DNA of 64,000 nucleotides from Bacillota bacterium (GTDB taxonomy: Bacteria > Bacillota > Clostridia > Lachnospirales > Lachnospiraceae): positions 79,673 to 143,672 of the forward strand of contig JAEZRJ010000078.1 of assembly GCA_023412855.1 (NCBI GenBank), in the 5' to 3' direction. Below are positions 33,718 to 42,129 of this stretch, one piece after another. The translations under genes were made by a program, and so were the position numbers. Position 1 is the stretch's first letter, and every line of letters begins with the position of its first letter. The notes beneath the pieces were generated by a model. That model did no database searches. It saw only the letters and a list, made by a program, of their open reading frames with translations, and was not told the DNA's origin.

Positions 33718-35253
33718 TTAGAAGCCCTGATAGATAAACTCCGCCGCACTGTACCCCGGTCCATAATTTCCAAGCAATATGGTATAGAACAAAAGAGCAT
33801 ACCAGATAATCCACCGAACGGGAAGTTTCTTTTTCTCAATCCGCTCCCTGACACTTTCCTTCTGCTGCATAACAGATACCGCAAACAGAATGAGCAGAGA
33901 TACTATCGCTATTGTAAATTCTATAAAATCCAGCCCCAGCGTAAATACGGAGCCATCAAGCAATATTCCGGCATTCCATACGCTTACCGCTCCCTTTAGC
34001 ATATGAAAGGCATCCGCCGCACTATCCGCCCGGAAGAACACGAAGCCGATGTTTACGAGGAAGAATGTGCGCAGCATACGCAGTACATCCACCCACCTTT
34101 TCTTCGGATCGATATGAAGCTTTTCCATAAACTTATTAAAAAAAGGTGTCAGAAGCTCTCCCGATACGATGTAGAACCAGTGCAGCAGACCGGAACCAAT
34201 GACGTACTTCCAATCCCCGCCATGCCAGATTCCCACCGAAAACCAAAGCACGAACATTGCCAGAAAGGTCGTGAGCTGTTTTCCCCTCTTCTTACCGAAC
34301 CGTTCTCTCATATTTTTGGAAAGACGGGTAAAGACTCCGGTACGAAGCAGCGGATAAAACACGTATTCCTTCATCCATACGCCTAGCGTGATATGCCATC
34401 TTCTCCAGTATTCAGAAATATTTTTTGCAAAAAAGGGAGTCTCGAAGTTTTCGGGAAGTTTTAGACCGAAAGTCTGAGACATTCCCAGAACGATATCCAT
34501 ACAACCGGAGAAATTAGTATAGAGCTGAAACGCATAACATACCGTAGCCAGCCATATGTATGCGCCGGGATAATCTCCGTAATTACCGTAAACCGTATCC
34601 ACCACAAAGCGCATTCTCTCAGAAATTACCAATGTCTTGAAAAATCCCCATACCATCCGCTGCAAACCGAAGGTCACTTCCCTATAGTTGAAGGGATGAG
34701 GTGTGAAGAACTGTTCTCCATCCTCCCGATACCGCAGAATCGGTCCTGATAAAATAGAAGGAAAATACATGCCGTACAGCGCCGTTTTGAAAAAGTTCTT
34801 CTGAGGCACGGCAATTCCATTATACACGTCTATTACATAGCCGAGGATGGAAAAAGTATAAAAAGATATTCCAAGAGGTACCATAAACTTAAATCCGGTA
34901 AGTACCGCCTCCTCAGTTCCAAAAAGCCCTGCAATTCCATTTACCGTATTGACGCCGAAGTTCACATACTTAAGCATCACTAAAGAACCGACGAGCAGCA
35001 AGACCACGCCCGCCATAGCGGCTCTTTTTCTCTTCAGGCTATCCGTCCCGCTCATAATCCGTATACCCGTATATGCCGCAAGACATGCGCAGACCGGATA
35101 CAAAATTAGTATGCCGTTTCCGGAGAGCAAATAATACGCGATACTGGATAAAAGCAAAAATACCCATTGCGTTTTTTGAGGAATCAGATAATATATAATT
35201 AATATACATGCATAAAAGCACAAAAAATAAAAGGATGTAAACGTAGCTCCCAT
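33718..35253 (-). CDS. MBOAT O-acyltransferase (DltB/AlgI-like), second copy
   Basis: This 511-residue membrane enzyme has the family blocks FMVPLGISFYTFSILGYVIDVYNG, LYTNFSGCMDIVLGMSQTFG, EYWRRWHITLGVWMKEYVFYPLL and the catalytic histidine in SVGIWHGGD. It ends AAEFIYQGF, fitting the F-x-Y-x-x-F tail of the other MBOATs in this window, and resembles DltB more than the other two. No SGNH partner lies next to it. Instead the neighbouring genes encode a VOC protein, an acyl carrier protein and an FkbH-like enzyme, which suggests a special ACP-bound acyl donor. AAAGGA lies ten bases upstream of the ATG. Confidence 0.92.
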   Translation of the reverse strand: MGATFTSFYFLCFYACILIIYYLIPQKTQWVFLLLSSIAYYLLSGNGILILYPVCACLAAYTGIRIMSGTDSLKRKRAAMAGVVLLLVGSLVMLKYVNFGVNTVNGIAGLFGTEEAVLTGFKFMVPLGISFYTFSILGYVIDVYNGIAVPQKNFFKTALYGMYFPSILSGPILRYREDGEQFFTPHPFNYREVTFGLQRMVWGFFKTLVISERMRFVVDTVYGNYGDYPGAYIWLATVCYAFQLYTNFSGCMDIVLGMSQTFGLKLPENFETPFFAKNISEYWRRWHITLGVWMKEYVFYPLLRTGVFTRLSKNMRERFGKKRGKQLTTFLAMFVLWFSVGIWHGGDWKYVIGSGLLHWFYIVSGELLTPFFNKFMEKLHIDPKKRWVDVLRMLRTFFLVNIGFVFFRADSAADAFHMLKGAVSVWNAGILLDGSVFTLGLDFIEFTIAIVSLLILFAVSVMQQKESVRERIEKKKLPVRWIIWYALLFYTILLGNYGPGYSAAEFIYQGF

Positions 35254-35355
35254 AAAAAAGAAATCCTTTCCGGGCTTGCAAGTGCAGTATCAATTGTTAT
35301 CAGGAAGCCGAAGGCTGAATCGTAATATCGAATATGAGGAGGACTCCAAAATACA

Positions 35356-35760
35356 ATGATAGATTTAAAAGTACACCATATCGGATATTTAGTGAAAAAA
35401 ATAAATGCAGCAGTAGTACAGTTCCGGCAGCTGGGATATGTGCTCCGCCAGGATATCATCTATGACGATTACCGCAAGATCAATATTTGTTTTATGGAGA
35501 AGGATGGATACGTAGTAGAGCTTGTCTCTCCGGTCAGTTCCGACTCCGTCGTTGCCGGGCTTTTAAAAAAGTACAAAAATACACCTTATCATCTTTGCTA
35601 CGAATCACACAACTTCGAAAACGATCTGGCATACCTTACCGAAAACGGATATACCGCCATCGATATGCCCACGCCAGCTCCTGCCCTGGAGAATATGCGC
35701 GTGACCTTTTTAATGAACGCGAGCCTCGGGATGATAGAGCTGTTGGAGATCCGCTCCTAA
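35356..35760 (+). CDS. VOC-family metalloprotein (glyoxalase/epimerase-like)
   Basis: A 134-residue protein with the two-module VOC layout. Possible metal ligands are His in KVHHIGYLV near residue 8, Glu in YVVELVSP near 55, His in PYHLCYE near 79 and Glu in GMIELLEI near 131. This is the His-Glu-His-Glu pattern of methylmalonyl-CoA epimerase-like proteins. These enzymes isomerise or rearrange acyl-CoA or keto-acid substrates. It is divergent from the MBOAT gene and convergent with the ACP gene (55 bases between stops). I infer that it acts on the acyl group carried by that ACP or its precursor. Confidence 0.85.
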   Translation: MIDLKVHHIGYLVKKINAAVVQFRQLGYVLRQDIIYDDYRKINICFMEKDGYVVELVSPVSSDSVVAGLLKKYKNTPYHLCYESHNFENDLAYLTENGYTAIDMPTPAPALENMRVTFLMNASLGMIELLEIRS

Positions 35761-35763
35761 CGC

Positions 35764-35817
35764 GTTACTATTCACTCCGTTCAAAGTAACTCACGATTTC
35801 TGCATTCAAATTCGCTT
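35764..35817. repeat. R1 repeat fragment, left half
   Basis: GTTACTATTCACTCCGTTC and TCACGATTTCTGCATTCAAA followed by TTCGCTT match the left half of R1. The ACP stop codon lies at its inner border. Confidence 0.6.
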
Positions 35818-36055
35818 AAATCCGGCTGATAATAATATCAGCCATTTCGCCCACATTCTTCATCGTGACCACTTGCCCCATGGTAAACTTCATACCGAAT
35901 TCCTGCTCTACTGCAGCAATCAGATTGATATGCTCCAGAGAATCCCAATCTTCGATATCCTCTGAGGTAGTCGTTTCATTCACTGTAATGGTTTCATCGT
36001 CAAATACGTCCTGAAACACTTCGCTTAAAGTCTTAAATACTTCTTCTCTCGTCAT
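35816..36055 (-). CDS. Acyl carrier protein
   Basis: A 79-residue acyl carrier protein from ATG 36055, with AAGGAAGGA upstream. The phosphopantetheine attachment serine is in DWDSLEHINL near residue 39. The protein is acidic and four-helical in pattern. It lies 80 bases after an FkbH-like gene. In known FkbH pathways, such as those for polyketide extender units, a stand-alone ACP receives a glyceryl group from 1,3-bisphosphoglycerate. Here it would hold the donor group for the MBOAT upstream. Its stop codon falls at the edge of an R1 fragment, so the original C-terminus may have been altered slightly. Confidence 0.93.
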   Translation of the reverse strand: MTREEVFKTLSEVFQDVFDDETITVNETTTSEDIEDWDSLEHINLIAAVEQEFGMKFTMGQVVTMKNVGEMADIIISRI

Positions 36056-36135
36056 AATTATTTCCTTCCTTTTCATGCAGTAGGCCACTTTGTGAGGGAC
36101 TTGCTTTCACACCTTTCTGGCTTTCCGTTTATTTC

Positions 36136-37911
36136 CTATACTTCTATGACCTTATTCTTATTTTCATAGTTTTCGGGGATTTTATATTCCCATGTAGTAT
36201 TCCCTTCGGAATCCTCTTCTATCTTGCTGAAGCCTTGTAAATCATAGAAGTTTTTTACCATTTGATTTTTTGCCGTGGGATAGTAATAGCCTAAAATCGT
36301 GTGAAGACCTTCCTTCTTGCACTCCTGCACAAGACGGTCCATCATGGCATATTCCATATCTCTTTTCAGCACGCGGCAGCTCATAATCCACAATTCTATA
36401 TGAAGTACTCCGCTTTCCTTCCGGCCAATGACAACAGAAACTATTCCGTTATCTCCGAATTTATCCTCAAGTCTGCCATAAAGGGCGATGTGTTCTGCAG
36501 ACGCTGCTGTCTGCTCGATTTCACTTTGGGTATATCTTTTGGTCGTCAAGTTGAATTGATTGCTTTTATTAGTAAGCTGGGCGATTCTCGACATGTACAT
36601 CGGCTCGAAGGCCTTTATGGCTGCATGCATGCTAAGAGAGCGGAGGTACTGCGCATAATCTGAGAATCCTGCCTGCTGTTTTTCACGGAGCAAATTGGCC
36701 TTGTACATTTCGTTTCTTTTTCTATCGTCCTGTGAAAGCCCCGTTACTTCGAAGAATCCGGAGCGATCAAGAATATGAATGTATTGTTCCGGTCTTCCTA
36801 TGTCCGGCACGGCTACTCCCGGTACATCTACACTGACAATCTCCCTCTCCGCAGGATTATCGTCTACGAACACAAGGCTGTCCGGTAAAATATTCAGCTC
36901 CGAGGCAATCGCGTCTATATTCATGCTCTTCGGCTCCCAATTAGCCTTTATGAGAATAAAATCTTCGGGCTTCAAAATTCCTTCCGGGTGACTCAGGCCT
37001 GCAAGCGCATTCTCCTCTTCGTTCTTGGAACTCACATTGAGCATTACTCCGATTTCCTTCTGCGCTTTTATATATCCCTGGAACTCGGAATACACCTGTC
37101 CAATGGAAGTCTCCTGACCGATTTCCAAATTCTCGGCACCGTCATCTCCCACAATGCCGCCCCACAACGTATTATCCAGATCCAATACCAGAGCCTTTTT
37201 ATTTTTACCGAAAACAGACTTAATAATATTGGATAAATTAAATGCGAACTCCGGAATCGCCTGCATGCACATGCAGTACTTATACATATGCCAGTAAAAA
37301 GGATCGGACCATCTGTCGAGGCCGTAAGCCGCCGCCATATAGTTTATATCGTTAATATAAAAATTTTCATGATTCTGTGCATAATCATAAAACCGCTCAT
37401 TCAATCTCGTGATGAATCGGATACGTCCATGGATATCGCTGGCATCCTTATTTCCCATCATGCGATAGAATGGATATTCGAAGTTATTCTGTATGATCGG
37501 GCAATGGTACGTATCTCTCAGCTTGTCCCACATACAAGAAAAATGTCCGTATTGTTCCGCTAACAGCTCTTCGACCTGCTCCTCGCTGTCGTCAATCTGC
37601 GGATATGCCGCAATGTTCCGGTTACTCGTATGAAAAAAGATGATATCCGGCGCAAAGGAAAAAAGCTCCTCGTTTCCGAACATAGCTTCCTGAAAATACT
37701 GCCCGTATTCCGATTCATAAAATTCCGGTTCAATTCCCTGATCCAAAAGAAACAGCTCCAGCATACGTACGATGTCATGGGTGGTGCTCCCGCCCAGTAC
37801 CGCTATCCTTTTCTTAAGACGCGGCATAGATTTTTCCAAAAGCTCACGCTTCAGTTTCTTGGACTTTTTTAAAATATATTCACTATTAAAGGGATACTCC
37901 AATTCTTTCAC
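36136..37911 (-). CDS. FkbH-like HAD-IIIC protein, probable glyceryl-ACP-type synthase
   Basis: About 591 residues from GTG 37911, with AGGAG nine bases upstream; a TTG at 37929 is an alternative. Numbered from the TTG start, an N-terminal region (~1-230) starts with a glycine-rich RIAVLGGSTTHD motif. A HAD phosphatase domain follows with ALVLDLDNTLWGG at ~246-258 (DxDxT catalytic motif) and FVDDNPAERE. The C-terminal ~150 residues (LTNKSNQFNLTTKRYTQ onwards) resemble a GNAT acyl-transfer fold. This order is that of FkbH proteins, which dephosphorylate 1,3-bisphosphoglycerate and load glycerate onto an ACP. An ACP gene follows directly. A surface polysaccharide decorated with glyceryl or a derived acyl group is the prediction. 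Confidence 0.9.
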   Translation of the reverse strand: MKELEYPFNSEYILKKSKKLKRELLEKSMPRLKKRIAVLGGSTTHDIVRMLELFLLDQGIEPEFYESEYGQYFQEAMFGNEELFSFAPDIIFFHTSNRNIAAYPQIDDSEEQVEELLAEQYGHFSCMWDKLRDTYHCPIIQNNFEYPFYRMMGNKDASDIHGRIRFITRLNERFYDYAQNHENFYINDINYMAAAYGLDRWSDPFYWHMYKYCMCMQAIPEFAFNLSNIIKSVFGKNKKALVLDLDNTLWGGIVGDDGAENLEIGQETSIGQVYSEFQGYIKAQKEIGVMLNVSSKNEEENALAGLSHPEGILKPEDFILIKANWEPKSMNIDAIASELNILPDSLVFVDDNPAEREIVSVDVPGVAVPDIGRPEQYIHILDRSGFFEVTGLSQDDRKRNEMYKANLLREKQQAGFSDYAQYLRSLSMHAAIKAFEPMYMSRIAQLTNKSNQFNLTTKRYTQSEIEQTAASAEHIALYGRLEDKFGDNGIVSVVIGRKESGVLHIELWIMSCRVLKRDMEYAMMDRLVQECKKEGLHTILGYYYPTAKNQMVKNFYDLQGFSKIEEDSEGNTTWEYKIPENYENKNKVIEV

Positions 37912-37965
37912 TCTATGCTTCTCCTGCAAATTTTCTTAGAATCAGTTCTTTTTCTGGCTGAGCAA

Positions 37966-38052
37966 AAGTGTGCTACGCATCAATCTATTCTATAATAGGC
38001 GTATTTTCCTGTTACAGAACTAAAATGTGCTTAACACACGAGCACTTTCCTA
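37966..38052. repeat. R2-like repeat, diverged
   Basis: AGCAAAAGTGTGCTACGCATC at the left and AACACACGAGCACTTTCCTA at the right match R2 ends in reverse, including the core AGGAAAGTGCTC. The middle is not conserved. It lies upstream of the FkbH gene. Confidence 0.5.
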
Positions 38053-38067
38053 AATTATATGAAGAAA

Positions 38068-38089
38068 GACGGATGCTAAAACATCCGCC
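38068..38089 (-). terminator. Terminator after the SGNH lipoprotein gene
   Basis: On the minus strand GGCGGATG pairs with CATCCGTC (two G-T pairs allowed) around TTTTAG, followed by TTTCTTCAT. It lies about 60 bases after the stop codon at 38146. Confidence 0.6.
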
Positions 38090-38145
38090 TTGTATTTTAA
38101 CATATATTACTATTTGCCGCAATCTCACATTGCACTGTTCAAATA

Positions 38146-39162
38146 TTAATTATTCCTCGTCTCTTCATATCCCAAAATAACTTCCGAAAGTTTTTCTGCG
38201 TATTTCCTGCGGCCTTTTTCTGATAAATGGATACCATCCTCCAAATACTCATCCGCCGAATAGGTATTCAAACCTATTCCTTCATACGCATTTAGGAATA
38301 ACGTATACTCATCCGCGGAAACATTGCCGCATACGCGGTAATAGGCCGCCAGCGTACCGCCCCCGTTATCCACCATGTTGCCGTCTCCCAGATATGCCCC
38401 ATCCTTTCCCCAAAACTGCGCGTAGTTTGGAGAGCACAGAACGATCTGAGCGTTAGGATAATTGCTCCGTAACTGATTAATAGCAATTCTTAAAGCTCCT
38501 ACATAAGTATACTCCTGGTTGGTATTAGAATCGTTGTTTATCGGAATCGCACTGAGAAAATCGTTCATTCCGTATTCAATGATAAAATAATCCGTTTTGC
38601 TGAAATCACAGGCAGCAAACACCTCTCCTGCCCGATAGCCATTCATTATACCTGCATCCACGTTACCGCAAATCGCATGCACTACTCCTTGAAGACTGCG
38701 GGAACTCCAGTTCTCATATACAGCACTTTCATACTGTGTTAACGCCGCAGTCGTCCCTCCCATGGCGAGATTGTACACATCGGCATTGCACAGTGCTCCT
38801 GTAATCGACGCGATTCCGGTTTCATTCCGATAACCGTCCAGAATGCTGTCCCCAAGAAAGACAATCTGCAGGCGTCCGGCATCAGACACCTCCGGGGGCA
38901 CTTCTGTCACTTCCTTCTCCTCGATTTCGGGTTCTATTAAATCCTCCGGCGAAACGACCACAGTTCCTTCCTCCGGCTGGGATTCTTCCCGTTCTTTCTC
39001 ATTCTCCTTGTTCATTTCCTCCGTAGCCTTGGGAACTTCCTGCGCTGTTACCGCCCCCTGCGACGTCTCTTCTCCCAAATCCTGCTCTTTCGCTGCTGTT
39101 CCACAGCCTGCGATAAACAAAAGCATCGCTAAGAGAATATATTTTTTCATTTTTCTCCTCAT
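38146..39162 (-). CDS. SGNH/GDSL hydrolase lipoprotein, second copy
   Basis: This 338-residue protein has a lipoprotein signal with the lipobox IAGC (Cys near residue 20), then a ~70-residue Glu-rich linker. The SGNH domain shows VFLGDSILDGY (nucleophile), AMGGTTAA (Gly), IEYGMNDFL (Asn) and EDGIHLSEKG (Asp-His), so it should be active. GGAGG lies seven bases before ATG 39162; a second ATG four codons later is possible. It is similar in build to the lipoprotein at 25.4 kb. It lies between the FkbH gene and the third MBOAT pair and could remove or edit acyl decorations outside the cell. Confidence 0.9.
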   Translation of the reverse strand: MRRKMKKYILLAMLLFIAGCGTAAKEQDLGEETSQGAVTAQEVPKATEEMNKENEKEREESQPEEGTVVVSPEDLIEPEIEEKEVTEVPPEVSDAGRLQIVFLGDSILDGYRNETGIASITGALCNADVYNLAMGGTTAALTQYESAVYENWSSRSLQGVVHAICGNVDAGIMNGYRAGEVFAACDFSKTDYFIIEYGMNDFLSAIPINNDSNTNQEYTYVGALRIAINQLRSNYPNAQIVLCSPNYAQFWGKDGAYLGDGNMVDNGGGTLAAYYRVCGNVSADEYTLFLNAYEGIGLNTYSADEYLEDGIHLSEKGRRKYAEKLSEVILGYEETRNN

Positions 39163-39243
39163 TATTATTCCTCCCGGAATTCATAAATTTTTTAGTTACC
39201 GAAGTATAAATCAGACTGACTTATGTGCACACTGAAATTATAG

Positions 39244-39392
39244 GTTACTGTTCACCCCGTTCTCAGTAACACATGATGTTCTGCAATGCAAACTTTTGCA
39301 TTTCAATTCGCTCCGCGAAGCAGAAACCATCTCTTCAATCATATTCTTACGTAGCTTAACAGCAAGGGTTAAGCTACTGTGTGAACAGTAAC
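39244..39392. repeat. R1 palindromic repeat, full copy
   Basis: This 149-bp long-form copy runs from GTTACTGTTCACCCCG to GTGTGAACAGTAAC, with the GCAATGCAAACTTTTGC and CTTAACAGCAAGGGTTAAG segments. It lies between divergent genes. The loop-side change AGT to AGG keeps the 6-bp stem CTTAAC/GTTAAG. Confidence 0.85.
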
Positions 39393-39544
39393 AATTATAG
39401 CACATTTTTTCACTAATAACTTTCTCTGTAAAATAATTAAGGAATTATTCCCAAGGACTTAAAAAAAACTTAATAAATATTTGTTTTAATAAAATTTGAT
39501 ATAATATGAATCGATAATGTATAAAAATTGATATTTTATGCTAA

Positions 39545-39573
39545 TTGCCATAACTTTTAAAATCACCTATAAT
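39545..39573 (+). promoter_or_regulatory. Sigma-A-like promoter for the third MBOAT operon
   Basis: TTGCCA (39545-39550), 17 bases and TATAAT (39568-39573) lie about 40 bases before the MBOAT ATG. GAGG precedes the start by six bases. Confidence 0.7.
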
Positions 39574-39613
39574 ATATTATCAGCATTATTTTCGGAAAGC
39601 ACTGAGGTAACTT

Positions 39614-41074
39614 ATGCTATTTAATTCTATGGCCTTTGCCATATTTTTACCTATAGTTTTTTTATTATACTGGATATGTCCTTCTAAATACCGATATGTT
39701 TTTTTATTAGCGGTCAGCTATTATTTCTATATGAGCCTCGACGTAAGGTATGTATTCTTTCTGCTGTTCACCACAGTGATTTCTTATTTGTTAGCCAGAT
39801 GCTTCGACATATCAAAAAGTCTGCGTGCCAAGAGAATCGGACTGGTTTCGGGAATTCTTTCTTTAACGGGGGTTCTCTTACTATATAAGTATTTAGACTT
39901 TTTCTTCGAAATTATAAATACTGCTGCGCAGTCGTTTTCAATTCCTATACAAACCCCTACTCTAAAGCTTATGCTGCCCGTGGGTATTTCATTCTATACT
40001 TTCCAGACTCTCGGATATCTGATTGATGTATATAAGGGCAAGTATCCGGCTGAAAAGCATTTCGGTTACTACAGCTTATTTGTATCCTTTTTTCCTCAGC
40101 TCCTGTCCGGTCCTATCGGGCGGGGAGACAAGCTGCTTCCTCAATTTAAAGAAGTGCGTCTCTTCGACTCTTCCAAGGCCGCCTATGGCTTAAAGCTCAT
40201 GTCGGTCGGCTATTTTAAGAAGCTTGTGGTTGCGAATCTGCTCGTATCCAGCGTGGATTCCGTATTCGACAACGTAAACAGCTATATCGGGCTGGTTTAC
40301 ATCATCGTTACGATTATGTTTGCCATTCAGATTTATTGCGATTTCTCCGGCTACACGGATATCGCGGTAGGCACTGCTATGCTGTTTGGCATCGAATTGA
40401 CCCAGAACTTCAAAAGCCCTTATTTTTCTCACAGTATAAAAGAATTCTGGAGCCGCTGGCACATATCCCTTTCCACATGGTTCCGGGATTATCTGTACAT
40501 TCCGATGGGCGGCAATCGGGTCGGACGGTTGCGACATGCTTTGAATTTGATGGTCACCTTTTTAGTAAGCGGTCTTTGGCACGGCGCCGGATTGAACTTT
40601 CTCGTATGGGGAGGCCTGCATGGTCTCTATCAGATTATAGAAAGCCTTCTATTTCATGGTAAAAGTAATAAAAAAGGAAAAACTGCAGCTTCCCGAAAAG
40701 GCCTCTTAAGCCTTTTCTCTCTCGCTCTGACCAACTTCTTTGTCTGTCTGGCATGGGTATTCTTCCGTGCAGGCAACCTTACGGATGCATGGCGAATGAT
40801 CAGCTTAAGTTTTTTCCAGATTAACGATTTGAATGAATATTTGAAAACAGCGGTAATTTGTCTGGATATGACGTACACTCATATGGTATATATCTCCATC
40901 CCCGTTATTTTACTCGGAATTTACGATTACGCCTCCTTGAAAACGGATGTTATTTCCTACATTTCCTCGAAGAAAATATGGGTGCGCTATCCTGTTTATA
41001 TCTTATTTTTACTCATTATTCTTTTATTTTCAGAGAAAGGAGTATCGACTGAATTCTATTATTTTCAGTTTTGA
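39614..41074 (+). CDS. MBOAT O-acyltransferase (AlgI-like), third copy
   Basis: A 486-residue membrane protein with MLFNSMAFAIFLPIVFLLYW, LMLPVGISFYTFQTLGYLIDVYKG, IYCDFSGYTDIAVGTAMLFG, FWSRWHISLSTWFRDYLYIPMGG and the catalytic histidine in SGLWHGAG. It ends FYYFQF, the same aromatic F-x-Y-x-x-F tail as the other two MBOATs. The partner SGNH-like gene follows with the stop TGA and start ATG overlapping by one base. AlgI-type proteins pass acetyl (or larger acyl) groups to an SGNH protein, which puts them on a glycan. It has its own promoter and is transcribed away from the rest of the cluster. Confidence 0.94.
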   Translation: MLFNSMAFAIFLPIVFLLYWICPSKYRYVFLLAVSYYFYMSLDVRYVFFLLFTTVISYLLARCFDISKSLRAKRIGLVSGILSLTGVLLLYKYLDFFFEIINTAAQSFSIPIQTPTLKLMLPVGISFYTFQTLGYLIDVYKGKYPAEKHFGYYSLFVSFFPQLLSGPIGRGDKLLPQFKEVRLFDSSKAAYGLKLMSVGYFKKLVVANLLVSSVDSVFDNVNSYIGLVYIIVTIMFAIQIYCDFSGYTDIAVGTAMLFGIELTQNFKSPYFSHSIKEFWSRWHISLSTWFRDYLYIPMGGNRVGRLRHALNLMVTFLVSGLWHGAGLNFLVWGGLHGLYQIIESLLFHGKSNKKGKTAASRKGLLSLFSLALTNFFVCLAWVFFRAGNLTDAWRMISLSFFQINDLNEYLKTAVICLDMTYTHMVYISIPVILLGIYDYASLKTDVISYISSKKIWVRYPVYILFLLIILLFSEKGVSTEFYYFQF

Positions 41075-42129
41075 TGGAGCTTATGAAAAAGTCTTATCTT
41101 AATTTTATCGTAAAATGTATTGCAGTAAGCGGCATCGCCTTTTTACTTCTGCTTCTGTTAAATTATCGTTATAAGCAAGTGATGGACGACCCTTATGCGG
41201 ACGCACACAAATTCGACTTTATGAATTCCACTTATAACAATATCCAAATTGCTAATATCGGCAGTTCTCATGGGGAATATGCTTTTTATTATGAGGAGCT
41301 GACAAAGCAAAGCGGCTATGAATGTTTCAACTTCGCCATGGCGAGTCAGACCTATAACTACGACCTCGCGATACTCTCCATGTATCGGGAGCATTTTGCA
41401 AAAGACAGCATTCTGTTCATTCCGATTTCTTATTTTTCCTTTAATGACGAGGTGGTTAACGAAACGGAAAGAGAATCCTTGAACGCCAAATATTATACCT
41501 TCCTCTCCCCACGGTATATCCCTGGCTACAGCCCGTATATCGATTTGGTAACACATAGGATGCCTATTCTTTCTGCCGGAGAAGATATTGTAAAACTTTT
41601 CCCCTCTAACATTTTATACTCGTTCATGCCTCTAAAAGCCTTTGCCGCAGAAAGCAGCGTTCTCAGTCCCGAGGAACTAAAAAAAGAAACGGAGGCTCAA
41701 TTTTACGAAAAAGCGCTGAATAGGTACCAAAGGCATATGGAGAATAAAGAGGAGTATTTCATGCAAGAGCGTATAGATAATCTGTATGATATTATAGATT
41801 TTTGTATGAAAAACGGAATTACTCCCGTACTCATTACTACACCTTACACCTCTTATTACACCGATATGGTTTCCGCTGAATTCAAAACAGAGTTCTACGA
41901 TACGATTCATGCCATAACGGCTGCCACCAGTGTTCCTTATTATGACTATTCGCAGGACGAGCGCTTTACCAGTCACCTGGAATACTTTGCAGATGCGGAC
42001 CACTTAGATACAGGAGGGGCCATCGCCTTTATGAATATAATAAAAGAAGAAATCCCCGAATATCGGGAATTCCTTCAAAATAACGATCCTATTCACAACG
42101 GAGATCCTAACTGGCAGCCCCCATATTAA
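41074..42129 (+). CDS. SGNH-like partner of the third MBOAT
   Basis: This 351-residue protein has an N-terminal membrane helix (residues ~10-30) and an outside domain. IANIGSSHGEYAF near residue 60 supplies the GSS nucleophile motif, and YFADADHLDTGGA near residue 310 the Asp-x-His pair typical of AlgX/DltD/PatB-like proteins. The start overlaps the MBOAT stop by one base; a downstream ATG at 41083 is possible, but its GGAG would be too close. The stop overlaps the stop of the convergent aminotransferase gene. It probably takes the acyl group from the MBOAT and transfers it to an extracellular glycan. Confidence 0.85.
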   Translation: MELMKKSYLNFIVKCIAVSGIAFLLLLLLNYRYKQVMDDPYADAHKFDFMNSTYNNIQIANIGSSHGEYAFYYEELTKQSGYECFNFAMASQTYNYDLAILSMYREHFAKDSILFIPISYFSFNDEVVNETERESLNAKYYTFLSPRYIPGYSPYIDLVTHRMPILSAGEDIVKLFPSNILYSFMPLKAFAAESSVLSPEELKKETEAQFYEKALNRYQRHMENKEEYFMQERIDNLYDIIDFCMKNGITPVLITTPYTSYYTDMVSAEFKTEFYDTIHAITAATSVPYYDYSQDERFTSHLEYFADADHLDTGGAIAFMNIIKEEIPEYREFLQNNDPIHNGDPNWQPPY

